Assembly: GCF_002377905.1 (NCBI RefSeq)
Contig: NZ_DFQS01000035.1
Location: forward strand, 1-29,544
Length of the DNA stretch: 29,544 nucleotides
Source: Psychrobacter sp. UBA3483
GTDB lineage: Bacteria; Pseudomonadota; Gammaproteobacteria; Pseudomonadales; Moraxellaceae
Direction of reading: 5' to 3'
Shown: positions 9,401 to 16,700 of the stretch, in pieces
Numbering within the stretch: position 1 is the first letter of the stretch
Layout of the letters: every line of letters begins with the position of its first letter
Position numbers and translations under genes: made by a program
Notes under the pieces: generated by a model
Told to the model about the DNA's origin: nothing
The model's input: the letters and a program-made list of their open reading frames with translations, nothing else
Database searches by the model: none

Positions 9401-9563
9401 AAAGGAAGACATCGTTAGCCCAAGTCAAAGTATCGCTACCATTCCACAGCAAAATCAATTATTTAGCTTGAAAGAAGAGCTGGCAGCAATTAATCCTGAT
9501 AATCTAACACCGAAGCAGGCGCACGATTTACTTTATCATTTAAAGGAAATCATTAGTCATTAA
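6465..9563 (+). CDS. mutS: MutS, DNA mismatch repair ATPase
   Basis: MutS recognises base mismatches and small loops, then recruits MutL. The mismatch-reading motif is present as RMGDFYELF (F79 and E81 match E. coli F36 and E38). The ATPase has Walker A GPNMGGKST (760-768) and Walker B LVLMDE (835-840), followed by VGRGTATTDGLAIAHA. At 1032 residues it is about 180 longer than E. coli MutS. The excess includes an N-terminal tail of about 43 residues, a Ser/Lys-rich insert near 142-169, and a long polar linker after about residue 940 before the last segment (NLTPKQAHDLLYHLKEI). A purine-rich AAGAGA precedes the ATG. fdxA follows 102 bp downstream, a pairing also seen in pseudomonads. Confidence 0.97.
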   Translation: MTVKPSAQNPNALTFNKPDPLNAKHLKSEHVKSQQVSDDQLLIGDAIYHLADHTPMMVQYLTMKANYPQALLLYRMGDFYELFFDDAKRAAQILDITLTRRGTDKAGNTIAMAGVPFHAADSYMARLIAAGQTVVVCEQIDDSGTSSSNTPTMGDKQKKDKSKSAAGSIMRREVVKTLTAGTITDDALIAPNHTPTVVAIDIALPKANSKQPLQAAISQMDLAAGTLTTQTVNVNNNDIEDLQTQMLTVLARFAPSECIISEALGEQAGENWSLWLRQSLDCPIIEVAANDFHRQHASATLCQQFDVQRLDGLGINGATLSQSSCAALIHYARQTQQRHIPQLNQLIVEYSDDYLIIDANSQQNLELFTPVSSNGTSLISVLNHCQTPMGRRLLVQQMKRPLRQHARINLRLDAITNLLQKTNQAGENNHIKQNLENSSLVSRLRETLNTIGDIERITSRIGLMSAKPRDLRKLADGIASSTQLTTLLSNAGISHEQAGLLPMLMQQLPEQLPAVKSVAELIERAIVIEPPAHIRDGGMLAAGYDAEFDRLTHLHDNIQVTLDEMLERARIDNQLPSLKVGFNKVSGFYFELPKMQAKNAPAHFIRRQTLKSSERFITDELKAVETEYLSAQSLALTREKQLYHELLTRLGNHLAELQQLSAAIAQIDVLSNWAQLATLYDWQRPVMGNDLQDGNLLKDGSQTSIDIKQGRHVVVEAALNPTNINNTIQQSSTKPSSYFVANDCALGSASSPERLLMITGPNMGGKSTYMRQTALIVLLAHCGSFVPAARAHIGDIDRIFTRIGSADDLAGGKSTFMVEMIETANILNQATNKSLVLMDEVGRGTATTDGLAIAHACVNRLLEIGCLTQFATHYFELTQLVNNAESQHASIRNVHVAASEVDGQLLLLHQIREGAASSSFGLHVAKMAGIPTQVLNDAKRYLVDNLKTESVKTIDDKNDLAKSVKDESTQIYDSEPKQTKEDIVSPSQSIATIPQQNQLFSLKEELAAINPDNLTPKQAHDLLYHLKEIISH

Positions 9564-9569
9564 AGGGAT

Positions 9570-9598
9570 TTGTCAAATAGTGGCAAAAGCGCTAAAAT
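9570..9598 (+). promoter_or_regulatory. sigma-70 promoter of fdxA
   Basis: TTGTCA (9570-9575) and TAAAAT (9593-9598) are separated by exactly 17 bp. This starts 7 bases after the mutS stop, so fdxA can be transcribed independently of mutS with a leader of about 60 bases. Confidence 0.65.
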
Positions 9599-9665
9599 AT
9601 GTCTTATTTTCAGCTATAGTACTTACAATGGTACTTTGCCAAACCAATAACAGGTAGACATCACT

Positions 9666-9989
9666 ATGACCTTTGTCGTTACAGATAACTGCATTCTTTG
9701 CAAATACACCGACTGTGTGGAAGTCTGTCCTGTGGACTGCTTTTATGAAGGACCGAACTTCCTCGCCATCGACCCAGATGAGTGCATCGACTGCGCGCTA
9801 TGCGAGCCTGAATGTCCTGCCAATGCGATCTTCTCAGAAGATGAAGTACCAAAAGGGCAAGAAGTATTTATTCAGCTAAATGAAGAGCTGGCACAAAAAT
9901 GGCCAAACATCACCGAGATGAAAGGTCAATTGCCAGAAGCGGCAAAGTGGGATGGCGTGGAAGGTAAGATTCAGTATTTGGAGAAGTAA
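9666..9989 (+). CDS. fdxA: FdxA, seven-iron ferredoxin
   Basis: A 107-residue cytoplasmic electron carrier with one [3Fe-4S] and one [4Fe-4S] cluster, as in Azotobacter ferredoxin I. Cysteines fall at 9, 12, 17, 21, 25, 40, 43, 46 and 50. By analogy C9, C17 and C50 hold the 3Fe cluster and C21, C40, C43 and C46 hold the 4Fe cluster. The sequence CVEVCPVDCFYEG followed by CIDCALCEPECPANAIF is characteristic, and the length is typical of proteobacterial FdxA. AGGTAGA lies before the ATG. It has its own promoter just after mutS and a terminator after its stop. Its redox partner cannot be told from this context. Confidence 0.95.
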   Translation: MTFVVTDNCILCKYTDCVEVCPVDCFYEGPNFLAIDPDECIDCALCEPECPANAIFSEDEVPKGQEVFIQLNEELAQKWPNITEMKGQLPEAAKWDGVEGKIQYLEK

Positions 9990-10030
9990 ATAGTTTTTTA
10001 AAACTGATTAGTTTACTAAGACAATAACAA

Positions 10031-10065
10031 ATCACCTAATGGCGTATGCTGCTAGGTGGTTTTTT
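10031..10065 (+). terminator. fdxA terminator
   Basis: ATCACCTA pairs with TAGGTGGT (8 bp, one G-U) and is followed by T residues at 10060-10065. The loop contains GC/GTAT/GC, which may extend the structure. The minus-strand pilin-like gene converges on it. Confidence 0.65.
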
Positions 10066-10087
10066 ATTTATAAATGAAAGTAAAAGC

Positions 10088-10465
10088 TTAAGGTAATACT
10101 ATGCAGGGGGTGCCGTTAGGAATATCGCATTCAATGTGAGCATTAGAAGGAGTTTTTGCGATTGCTTCAATCTTTTGCCAAGTGTTTAGTGTCCAACCTG
10201 TAGCATCTGTAATAGATTGACAAGAACTCAAGATTGGTGAGCTTGGAGTTGAAGCAGAGTCTTCATCATTTAATAAAATGAAAACCTCGTTACCGTAACT
10301 CTTAGCTTCTGATAAACAAGCATTGGCACGTGCCTTGTTCGAGTAAACCTGGTATGCAGGCATAGCGATAGCTGCTAGTATCCCAATGATAGCAATCACA
10401 ATCATCATCTCAATCAAGGTAAACCCTGACTGATCGCTAAAGTGGCGATCCAAAGGTAACAACAT
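10088..10465 (-). CDS. type IV pilin-like protein, PilA paralogue downstream of tfpO
   Basis: A 125-residue prepilin. The class III leader ends QSG, then F15-TLIEMMIVIAIIGIL, with the conserved Glu at mature position 5. Cysteines at 50, 82, 113 and 121 include a C-terminal C-x7-C (ECDIPNGTPC) matching the one in PilA (QCNVSTSAAC), so the two are likely paralogues. Unlike PilA it ends in CIVLP, with no Ser/Thr tail. I chose the ATG at 10465 (14-residue leader, weak GGTGG upstream). An in-frame GTG at 10507 would give an unusually long, hydrophobic leader. TATAAT overlaps the chosen start codon, so the start is uncertain. It lies 124 bases after the ligase gene and may be a second pilin or an accessory subunit. 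Confidence 0.8.
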   Translation of the reverse strand: MLLPLDRHFSDQSGFTLIEMMIVIAIIGILAAIAMPAYQVYSNKARANACLSEAKSYGNEVFILLNDEDSASTPSSPILSSCQSITDATGWTLNTWQKIEAIAKTPSNAHIECDIPNGTPCIVLP

Positions 10466-10589
10466 TATAACCACCAGTATTTTAAAAGACACCTTACCAT
10501 TGCACACACTATGCCATTGATACTCTTATACTTATATCGCAATAGCACTATTAATAAACCTACGCGCTATGTTATACGTTTATCCTAAT

Positions 10590-11930
10590 TTATAGTTGGT
10601 ATCCATATACCCAAAAACGTGGCGGTGTAATAGGTGTCTCCGAAGACAAGGCATTAGTATGGCTTAAAAGATAAATGAACCAGATACTTATTACTAAATA
10701 AATCATCACTGGTAGCATTCGATGCGTCATACTCTGTCGGTGCGTAATTACCTGATTAAAATGGCTAGAATAAGAAAACTGGGGGCTTTTTAATAAGAAC
10801 ACAAATAACCATAATAACGCCATTTGAGTGACTGGATAAATATGAACCCCTGAAAAAAACAAGTCCACTCCAACTGCCAAAAGCGCAGCCATAACAAAAT
10901 AAGAATGAGGTTGCGACCAGTCGATTCTTTTTATGATCATAAATATAATATAAATTAGAAACCCAAAACCTAATAGTCCTATTTCGGTTAATACTTGGAT
11001 AAATAGATTATGAGGATGGGCAGATAAGTTTGGATACTGTTCTAACTGATAAAAACCGCAGCCTATTATTGGATGCTGTGACCAACAGTGATAAGCATTC
11101 ACCCATAAGTCTATACGCCCACTCGACGATTCACGAGCAACCTGTAAACTCATCCCATCACTACCGCTTGTATTAGCGAAGCTAGCAGCATAAGTGACTG
11201 ATAGATAGGCAAGCCATGATGCCGCATATACAAAAATAAAATGCCAACGTACATGCCGGTACGCTATACATACTATCGCAGTAAATAAAGTATAAGCAAT
11301 GGTTGCCGAGCGCCCAGCATCTAAAAGAATAGCAAAAAAAGCCAAAAATAGGAATAATAAGTATAAGTAACGGTAAGCTTGTTTAGTCAAATAAAACCAG
11401 ACAGCGAAAACAGACAGGATCAAAAAGTAGCTGTCGTAAACCCGTATATTCCACCTTAGCGGATACCAAATAGCTTGATAATTACCAGTAGCGATATAGT
11501 CCCACAAGGCAAATGGCAACTGTATAAACATTGTTATGCTTGCTAAAACGATTGTTTTGCTAGTGAGCTGGCGATAATTTAAAAACTTAAAACACTGGTA
11601 TAAAAGATAAGCTAAAAATAACTCAGTGATGACAAAAGCAGGCTGTGCCCAAAAAAAACCACCGATAGCAATAAAGGCAAAAAAGAATAACTCAACCTTT
11701 GAAACAGAAAGGCGCCTATATAGCAATGCCATCAAAGCAAAAATTAATAATAAAGCTACTTCTATGACTCGATATTCGTTATAAAAAGAAAGATCATCTC
11801 TCGAAGTTATGCCAAAAATAAATAGTAAAAAATAAAAGACTATTAATAGCTCTTTTGTTAAATAAGTCCTGATACAAGTAGTCAAAGAATGTAAGCTTTC
11901 TTGTTTATTAGAAATTTTATTTTTAGGCAT
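10590..11930 (-). CDS. tfpO: TfpO/PilO-type pilin glycosylation ligase (Wzy_C family)
   Basis: A 446-residue multi-spanning inner-membrane protein with about ten hydrophobic segments and a long periplasmic loop carrying GRIDLWVNAYHCW and then H305-P-H307-N-LFIQVLTEIGLLG. This is the Wzy_C signature of O-antigen ligases and pilin oligosaccharyltransferases. Its position directly after pilA, as in Pseudomonas aeruginosa group I pilins and Acinetobacter tfpO, suggests it transfers a lipid-linked glycan to pilin. WaaL-type O-antigen ligase is the alternative. I start at the ATG at 11930. An in-frame TTG at 11969 lies within the pilA terminator and is unlikely. The gene looks more AT-rich than the mutS and secA regions, hinting at exchange. 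Expression probably depends on read-through from pilA. Confidence 0.8.
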   Translation of the reverse strand: MPKNKISNKQESLHSLTTCIRTYLTKELLIVFYFLLFIFGITSRDDLSFYNEYRVIEVALLLIFALMALLYRRLSVSKVELFFFAFIAIGGFFWAQPAFVITELFLAYLLYQCFKFLNYRQLTSKTIVLASITMFIQLPFALWDYIATGNYQAIWYPLRWNIRVYDSYFLILSVFAVWFYLTKQAYRYLYLLFLFLAFFAILLDAGRSATIAYTLFTAIVCIAYRHVRWHFIFVYAASWLAYLSVTYAASFANTSGSDGMSLQVARESSSGRIDLWVNAYHCWSQHPIIGCGFYQLEQYPNLSAHPHNLFIQVLTEIGLLGFGFLIYIIFMIIKRIDWSQPHSYFVMAALLAVGVDLFFSGVHIYPVTQMALLWLFVFLLKSPQFSYSSHFNQVITHRQSMTHRMLPVMIYLVISIWFIYLLSHTNALSSETPITPPRFWVYGYQL

Positions 11931-11957
11931 AAAAGGTCTTAATATATAGTTGACAAT

Positions 11958-11987
11958 AAAAAAGGCCAAACATTAAGTTTGACCTTT
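11958..11987 (-). terminator. pilA terminator, between pilA and tfpO
   Basis: On minus, AAAGGTCAAAC pairs with GTTTGGCCTTT (11 bp, one G-U) around a five-base loop, followed by six T residues. It begins about 34 bases after the pilA stop and about 28 bases before the tfpO start. It should give abundant short pilA mRNA and limited read-through into tfpO. Confidence 0.8.
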
Positions 11988-12020
11988 AAATTAACATTAT
12001 TTCTTAAATAAAGTTTATTA

Positions 12021-12422
12021 CTAGGTAGTAGTAGAGCAAGCAGCACTAGTGCTTACATTACATTGTACTTTAGTACCTGTAGTACCTTTAACAGGAGTTG
12101 CTGTGATAGTAGTAATCCCTTCTAAATGTGCAGCAGTTGATGGAACTGCGTCAACTCCAGGGACACCCGTACCGGCATAAGTGATCGTCTTACAATGCGG
12201 CATCTCGCTTACAGCTGGTAATACACCGAAATTAGGCTTGTCTGCAATTTTTTCTGCTGCTATTAATCCTGAGAATGACCTTAACTCAGAAGTACAAGAA
12301 GCTACATTGGCTTTTTGCGTATAACTTTGATAAGCAGGGATAGCGATTGCAGCTAGGATACCAATAATAGCAACAACGATCATTAGTTCGATTAAGGTAA
12401 AACCTTTTTGAGCAGTGTTCAT
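12021..12422 (-). CDS. pilA: PilA, probable major type IV pilin
   Basis: The probable structural subunit of the pilus fibre, used for twitching, adhesion and DNA uptake. The 133-residue prepilin has a seven-residue leader (MNTAQKG) cut by PilD, then FTLIELMIVVAIIGILAAIA, the N-methylated helix with Glu5. Cysteines are at 43, 77, 121 and 129, and the last two probably close a C-terminal disulfide loop. The tail is CSTTT, so a C-terminal Ser/Thr is a possible TfpO glycosylation site. AAAAGGAG is well placed before the ATG. It is called major rather than minor pilin because of this strong ribosome binding site, its own sigma-54-type promoter and immediate terminator, and the neighbouring glycosyltransferase. 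Confidence 0.88.
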   Translation of the reverse strand: MNTAQKGFTLIELMIVVAIIGILAAIAIPAYQSYTQKANVASCTSELRSFSGLIAAEKIADKPNFGVLPAVSEMPHCKTITYAGTGVPGVDAVPSTAAHLEGITTITATPVKGTTGTKVQCNVSTSAACSTTT

Positions 12423-12520
12423 ATGAACTCCTTTTGGGGTATATAAAGATAAGTGGCTGTTGTTGATACAGTCGCGTTTTATCTTTAGGGATATAATCTA
12501 TTTTTCTCTTACCATAAATA

Positions 12521-12538
12521 TTGCAGTTATTATGCCAA
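12521..12538 (-). promoter_or_regulatory. putative sigma-54 (RpoN) promoter of pilA
   Basis: On minus the sequence is TTGGCATAATAACTGCAA. The GG and GC pairs are exactly 10 bp apart, as in the -24/-12 consensus TGGCAC-N5-TTGC, with mismatches only at the last base of the first box and the first of the second. pilA of P. aeruginosa is RpoN/PilR-driven, so the call fits known biology. Confidence 0.65.
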
Positions 12539-12705
12539 TCTAATATTTATCATGATTTTTCTTATCTATTAGATCTTTATAGAACAACTTTTGCTTGCAA
12601 GTTATCTTTGCAGCATCTTATACGTGACATTAAGTAACCAATGTTACGTTTAGACTACCGAGAAACGTCAGTATAATAATTTTTAGTAGTAAAAGGTAAT
12701 GACTT

Positions 12706-12722
12706 CTGACAATTTTTGTCAG
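12706..12722. promoter_or_regulatory. palindrome upstream of pilA, candidate PilR site or weak terminator
   Basis: CTGACA and TGTCAG are perfect 6-bp arms around ATTTT, about 170 bp upstream of the sigma-54 element, at enhancer distance. The TGTC half-sites recall those reported for PilR. It also lies 20 bases past the stop of the upstream pilE-like gene and could fold in that mRNA, but no T run follows on minus. Confidence 0.4.
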
Positions 12723-12742
12723 TTATTATTTCACTCTACTTC

Positions 12743-13198
12743 TTAATCATTCCATTCACTGCCAGTCCCGCATTTTTTGTCTGTACCCTTGATTCGACAT
12801 TTGATGCCTTGATAGTTTAGCGTCAAATTACCATCGCCTGCCATTTGTCCTGCCTTGGGAGTAGCAGTGATAGTCCATTGGGCAGTGAGTGGATTAGAAA
12901 AGCTGACAGTATAAAGATCTTTACCTTGATAGGGATAATTACCACCCAGTCCTGAAACCAAGCTATTATTATATGTACCTTGCGTTAATTTTCGGCGTTC
13001 AATCTGTGCAGCAATGTTCTGCATCTCACTCATCATATCTGTACGCTTAGTTTTGATGATATAGCGCTGATAGTTTGGATAGGCAATTGCCGCTAAAATA
13101 CCAATGATGGCAACGACAATCATTAGCTCTATCAAAGTAAAGCCACGCTGCTTTCCTATCAAGCGGGTTGCTACTTTATCATTAACACTTATGCTCAT
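12743..13198 (-). CDS. pilE: PilE-like minor pilin (last gene of the minor-pilin operon; Acinetobacter ComF-pilin position)
   Basis: A 151-residue prepilin with a 19-residue leader ending KQRG, then FTLIELMIVVAIIGILAAIAYPNYQRYI and the typical minor-pilin continuation (MSEMQNIAAQIERRKLTQGTY). Two C-terminal cysteines (KCRIKGTDKKCG) could form a disulfide. It is the seventh gene of the operon, in the position of the pilin-like comF of Acinetobacter baylyi, which is not the phosphoribosyltransferase also called ComF. The ATG at 13198 overlaps the upstream TAA by one base (TAATG), with GGAAGG upstream, so I prefer it to the GTG at 13204. Translational coupling to the previous gene is likely. Confidence 0.85.
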   Translation of the reverse strand: MSISVNDKVATRLIGKQRGFTLIELMIVVAIIGILAAIAYPNYQRYIIKTKRTDMMSEMQNIAAQIERRKLTQGTYNNSLVSGLGGNYPYQGKDLYTVSFSNPLTAQWTITATPKAGQMAGDGNLTLNYQGIKCRIKGTDKKCGTGSEWND

Positions 13199-13767
13199 TA
13201 CCACCTTCCTTGATTGGTACCACAGTCAGTATCTGCTATTAGTACCTCAGTAGTATTCTGACAACTTAGACCGCTACTAGTAAGCATAAAATAATTGGCG
13301 TTTTTAGTGATTCCTAACGGGTTTGGAGTGGCAAGCATCTTCCAGCTTCTACCTGTCGTATTATCAATATCTGTATTATTAGCAGGTACTAATGAGCTAC
13401 CAGTACTAGCACCATCAACGAGAGTAATCTGATAACGATAATTTGTCGAATTACTTCCCTGAGGTACATAGATAGTTTTATCGCTATCGTCGTATTTATA
13501 AGTTACCGTACTATTATTCGAAACCACTGGCGGCTTAAAGCCTTTATAGGTTAATGCTGAAGCTCGCCAACGATTCAACTGTATTTCCAATTGCAACATT
13601 TTAGCTTGTACATCACGCTCCGCATTGATAACCGCATAGCGACGATAGCTGGGAATAGCGATAGCCGCTAATATGGCTATAATAGCTACTACCACCATAA
13701 GCTCAATCAAGGTAAAGCCGGCTGAAGATGGTCGTCTATTAATAGAGCGTTTCAAGTACGGTGTCAT
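13198..13767 (-). CDS. pilE: PilE-like minor pilin following pilY1 (ComE position)
   Basis: A 189-residue prepilin with a 17-residue basic leader ending SSAG, then FTLIELMVVVAIIAILAAIAIPSYRRY and a helix continuing DVQAKMLQLEIQLNRWRAS. The globular part is Thr/Asn/Ser-rich and ends with two cysteines (LSCQNTTE and DTDCG). Order relative to pilY1 matches comE in Acinetobacter. The ATG at 13767 follows the pilY1 TAA by one base, with AAGGATAA upstream. The longer in-frame start at 13827 would lie deep inside pilY1 and produce an implausible leader. It is probably part of the minor-pilin tip or priming complex with PilVWX and PilY1. Confidence 0.85.
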   Translation of the reverse strand: MTPYLKRSINRRPSSAGFTLIELMVVVAIIAILAAIAIPSYRRYAVINAERDVQAKMLQLEIQLNRWRASALTYKGFKPPVVSNNSTVTYKYDDSDKTIYVPQGSNSTNYRYQITLVDGASTGSSLVPANNTDIDNTTGRSWKMLATPNPLGITKNANYFMLTSSGLSCQNTTEVLIADTDCGTNQGRW

Positions 13768-13768
13768 T

Positions 13769-16700
13769 TTACTTATCCTTTTCGTACAACTCATACCATC
13801 TTTTTGGTATAAACTTATACTTTTCATACCCTAGAAGACTATCACTTGTCGCTTTGCCATTGGTCGCGACTACGCTATCAGACTTACCACCACTTCCTGT
13901 CGTACCATCGTTTACTATCGTGTTGTTAGTAATTTGCAGACCAGCTTTATTGGTCTGATTGAGTCCACCTGAGCCAACTCCATAGTCATTTCTGTTGCCT
14001 GTAGCTTTTTTGACTTGATCCGCTAACGATTGATTGCCAATAAGCATCTTCACATTACGTTTGTCTTTACTATAAGCACCCAATGTCAGCTCTTGTATGC
14101 CTTTACCAGCTCTTGTATATCCAGCAGTTCCATCAATAGAGCTTTCATCACTACATATACCATAAGGCATACAATATACTTGGCGTTCTGAACCGCCTAC
14201 TACCCTTGCAGAACAGTTGTCCGCTTGATCGTAGACCATCTCAGGACTAAAAGCTGTAGTATATAGACGATTACCATAAGCTAAAGGCTCCCCTACCGAC
14301 TTAATGCCTGATAGATTGCTATATCCATCAAAATTGGTCAGAGGATAGCGCCAGCCTGCATAGTCATAAACATAACGTTTTTTGGCAGCTTTATACTCTC
14401 CTTTAGCCATGGCATCTAGCACTTGTTTACGAGTCGTTAAAGCTTTTAAAGTAGCATTTTGGTTAAAAGGTAAACTAACAAGGTCATTGGCTGTTTTGTC
14501 TTTTACAGTCAATTCTCCAGCTGTATAGCCAAAAATCCCAGGTTGAGCGATATCATAATCAAAAAGATTAAATAAATAGTTAGGATTAGTCGTGTTTCTC
14601 AGCATAGATAGCGGGGTACTACGGTCTCCAGAAGCTACCGTCACTGATGCAAATATCTCTTGATAAGGGCTGGTATAGAAGCTAACGATTGGTCGCTCAT
14701 AGAATCGATATGGTACTGTCTGGTCATCCGAGCTGGCCTTAAGTACTCTGACCACTCGTTTAACTAGACTAGCATTTGCCGCACCTGCGTTTAGATCCAC
14801 ACGATAAACACTACCGCCCAAATCAGCGTAGTAGAGATGATCAACATTACCATCATCATCACGATCCAGTGCTGTAACCCCAGCTACTACACTATGCTTC
14901 ATACTGTCGACTTTGGTATGATGCGTGCCAGTATCGCTACCTGATATAGAAGATATGATACTGCCATCATTAGCATCTAATATATAAACAGCATTGCCTT
15001 CAGCCTGTGTTTTTTTATCACAACTCGTGTTGTCGCCGCTTGTTTTTAGTTTAAAGCTTGGATTCTCGTAGCACATATCATAGCCACCAGCGACAATCAC
15101 TACGTCTTTAGACTCATATTTATTTGTATCTTTTTTGACTCTAATTTTTGCTACAGTAGGCTCACTCCACACTTGTCCTAAGCGTGAGAAACCAGGATCA
15201 CCTGGTGTCTGAGTGTCGCCCGGTATCTTCGAAAATAATAGCGTTGGTTTATCAGATGTAGCGAGGTTCAAACCATAGACACCTTTGCCGCCCATTCTTA
15301 GACCACCGTAAGCCTTCACCGAAGTGGCTTGTACTTTCTTAGCCGCTTCTGAAAACTTATATTCTAAAACTGAGCTACTCGTCCAAGGTGCATCTACGCC
15401 AAATACCGTTCTTCCTATAGCTCCTTCACTATCCGCCTTTAAAGCCTTTAATTGCTCTTTGATTATAGTTTTAGGAATAAAGGCAAATGTTTCTTCGCCT
15501 TTTTCTGCTGAGACCAGATGCAATGCACCGTCCATAGAGCCAAACATGATGTAGTCATCACGATCTTTTTCTTCGTTGGAGATTTCTCCGTCATCAGTAA
15601 ACGTGGCGCCGTAAGAGACCTGTCTTGGTTTTGAGTGCACCACCCCTCCTAGCACTTTCACTTCTTGTGCCGGTGGGTTTTTTACTATGGTATTAAATGC
15701 TGATGTTTGCTTAGCTAAGGTGTCTAAACTTGCAATAAAGTTGGCGTCGTTTGCTGGTGCGTTGTAACCTAAAAAGGAAAGCAAATATAATTTTTCTTTG
15801 ACATTATAGTCGCTATCTAGGTTTTCAAAACCCTTTACCTCACCATTTACTACCTGAATATTGACAAGCTTTTTATCATTTCCACTACCACTTTCAACAT
15901 AAACATTACGAGTACTATTAGCAGAAACTCCAGCAGTTGGTGCTTTGAGACGAGCATAAGCTCCACCAGCATAGACCGCATTATTGGCAACAATACCGTT
16001 ATCGTTTCTATAATCTCCAAGACTCCATAAGTCTTGAGCTGTTTTGCTTAAGTCATCTGGAAAGCCATCCTTATCATCATCTACATATAATCTAGCCGAT
16101 TCTGGAAATGGAAATGAAGACTTGCCATACAATGTGCCTTGATAGACATTATATTTTTTTAGATTGCCAGGCCACACATATTTTGAGTCAGCAATTTTTG
16201 GCTCAAGCATAGGTAGATAAGCAAAGGGTTGTAGATTAGTAGAACTCAATGGATCATTGGGAATAGTAATGGTACCTGATGGAGCAGTCTCAATAATCTG
16301 AGTTAATTTAGCGGTAAAGCTTTTCACACTATCAGCAATACTCGAGGCATCTGTCGTATAGTAAAAACCACCGCCGCCATATGCTTCGCTGCCTAATTTA
16401 CATAAGTTCTTTGCATCAGTAGAAGGTGTAATAGATGAGTTAGGGTCTTTTTCATCACAGTGATAGACCGTTTTGCCGCTACCATCTACTGATGTCTTGA
16501 TACCATCAAACGTCTTACCAAATCCTACTGCAGCGGTTAATATTGAACGCTTGGAAGGGTTGGTTACATCTCTTAATTTCTTAGAATAGTCGCCCATACA
16601 TGACCATGCGCCTTCCCATGACCCACTATTACCTCCTTTCCCATCCGGCAAACCTCCAGAACAACTATCTGTTAGACTTAAGGAGCTACTATTACCAGTT

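Larger units (their letters stand above)
12423..12742. other. pilA upstream regulatory region
   Basis: This gene-free AT-rich stretch holds a sigma-54-type promoter (12521-12538), the palindrome CTGACA-N5-TGTCAG (12706-12722) and the inverted repeat GTAAC-CAAT-GTTAC (12634-12647). The leader from the predicted transcription start (about 12511) to the ATG is roughly 89 bases. Confidence 0.55.

Noticed and set aside
10466..10507. GTG start for the downstream pilin, adding 14 residues
   Set aside because: It would place a second hydrophobic stretch in the prepilin leader; the ATG at 10465 gives a more normal leader, although this start remains uncertain.
11931..11969. N-terminal extension of TfpO from a TTG at 11969
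   Set aside because: It lies within the stem of the pilA terminator and has no ribosome binding site; the ATG at 11930 gives the usual family length.
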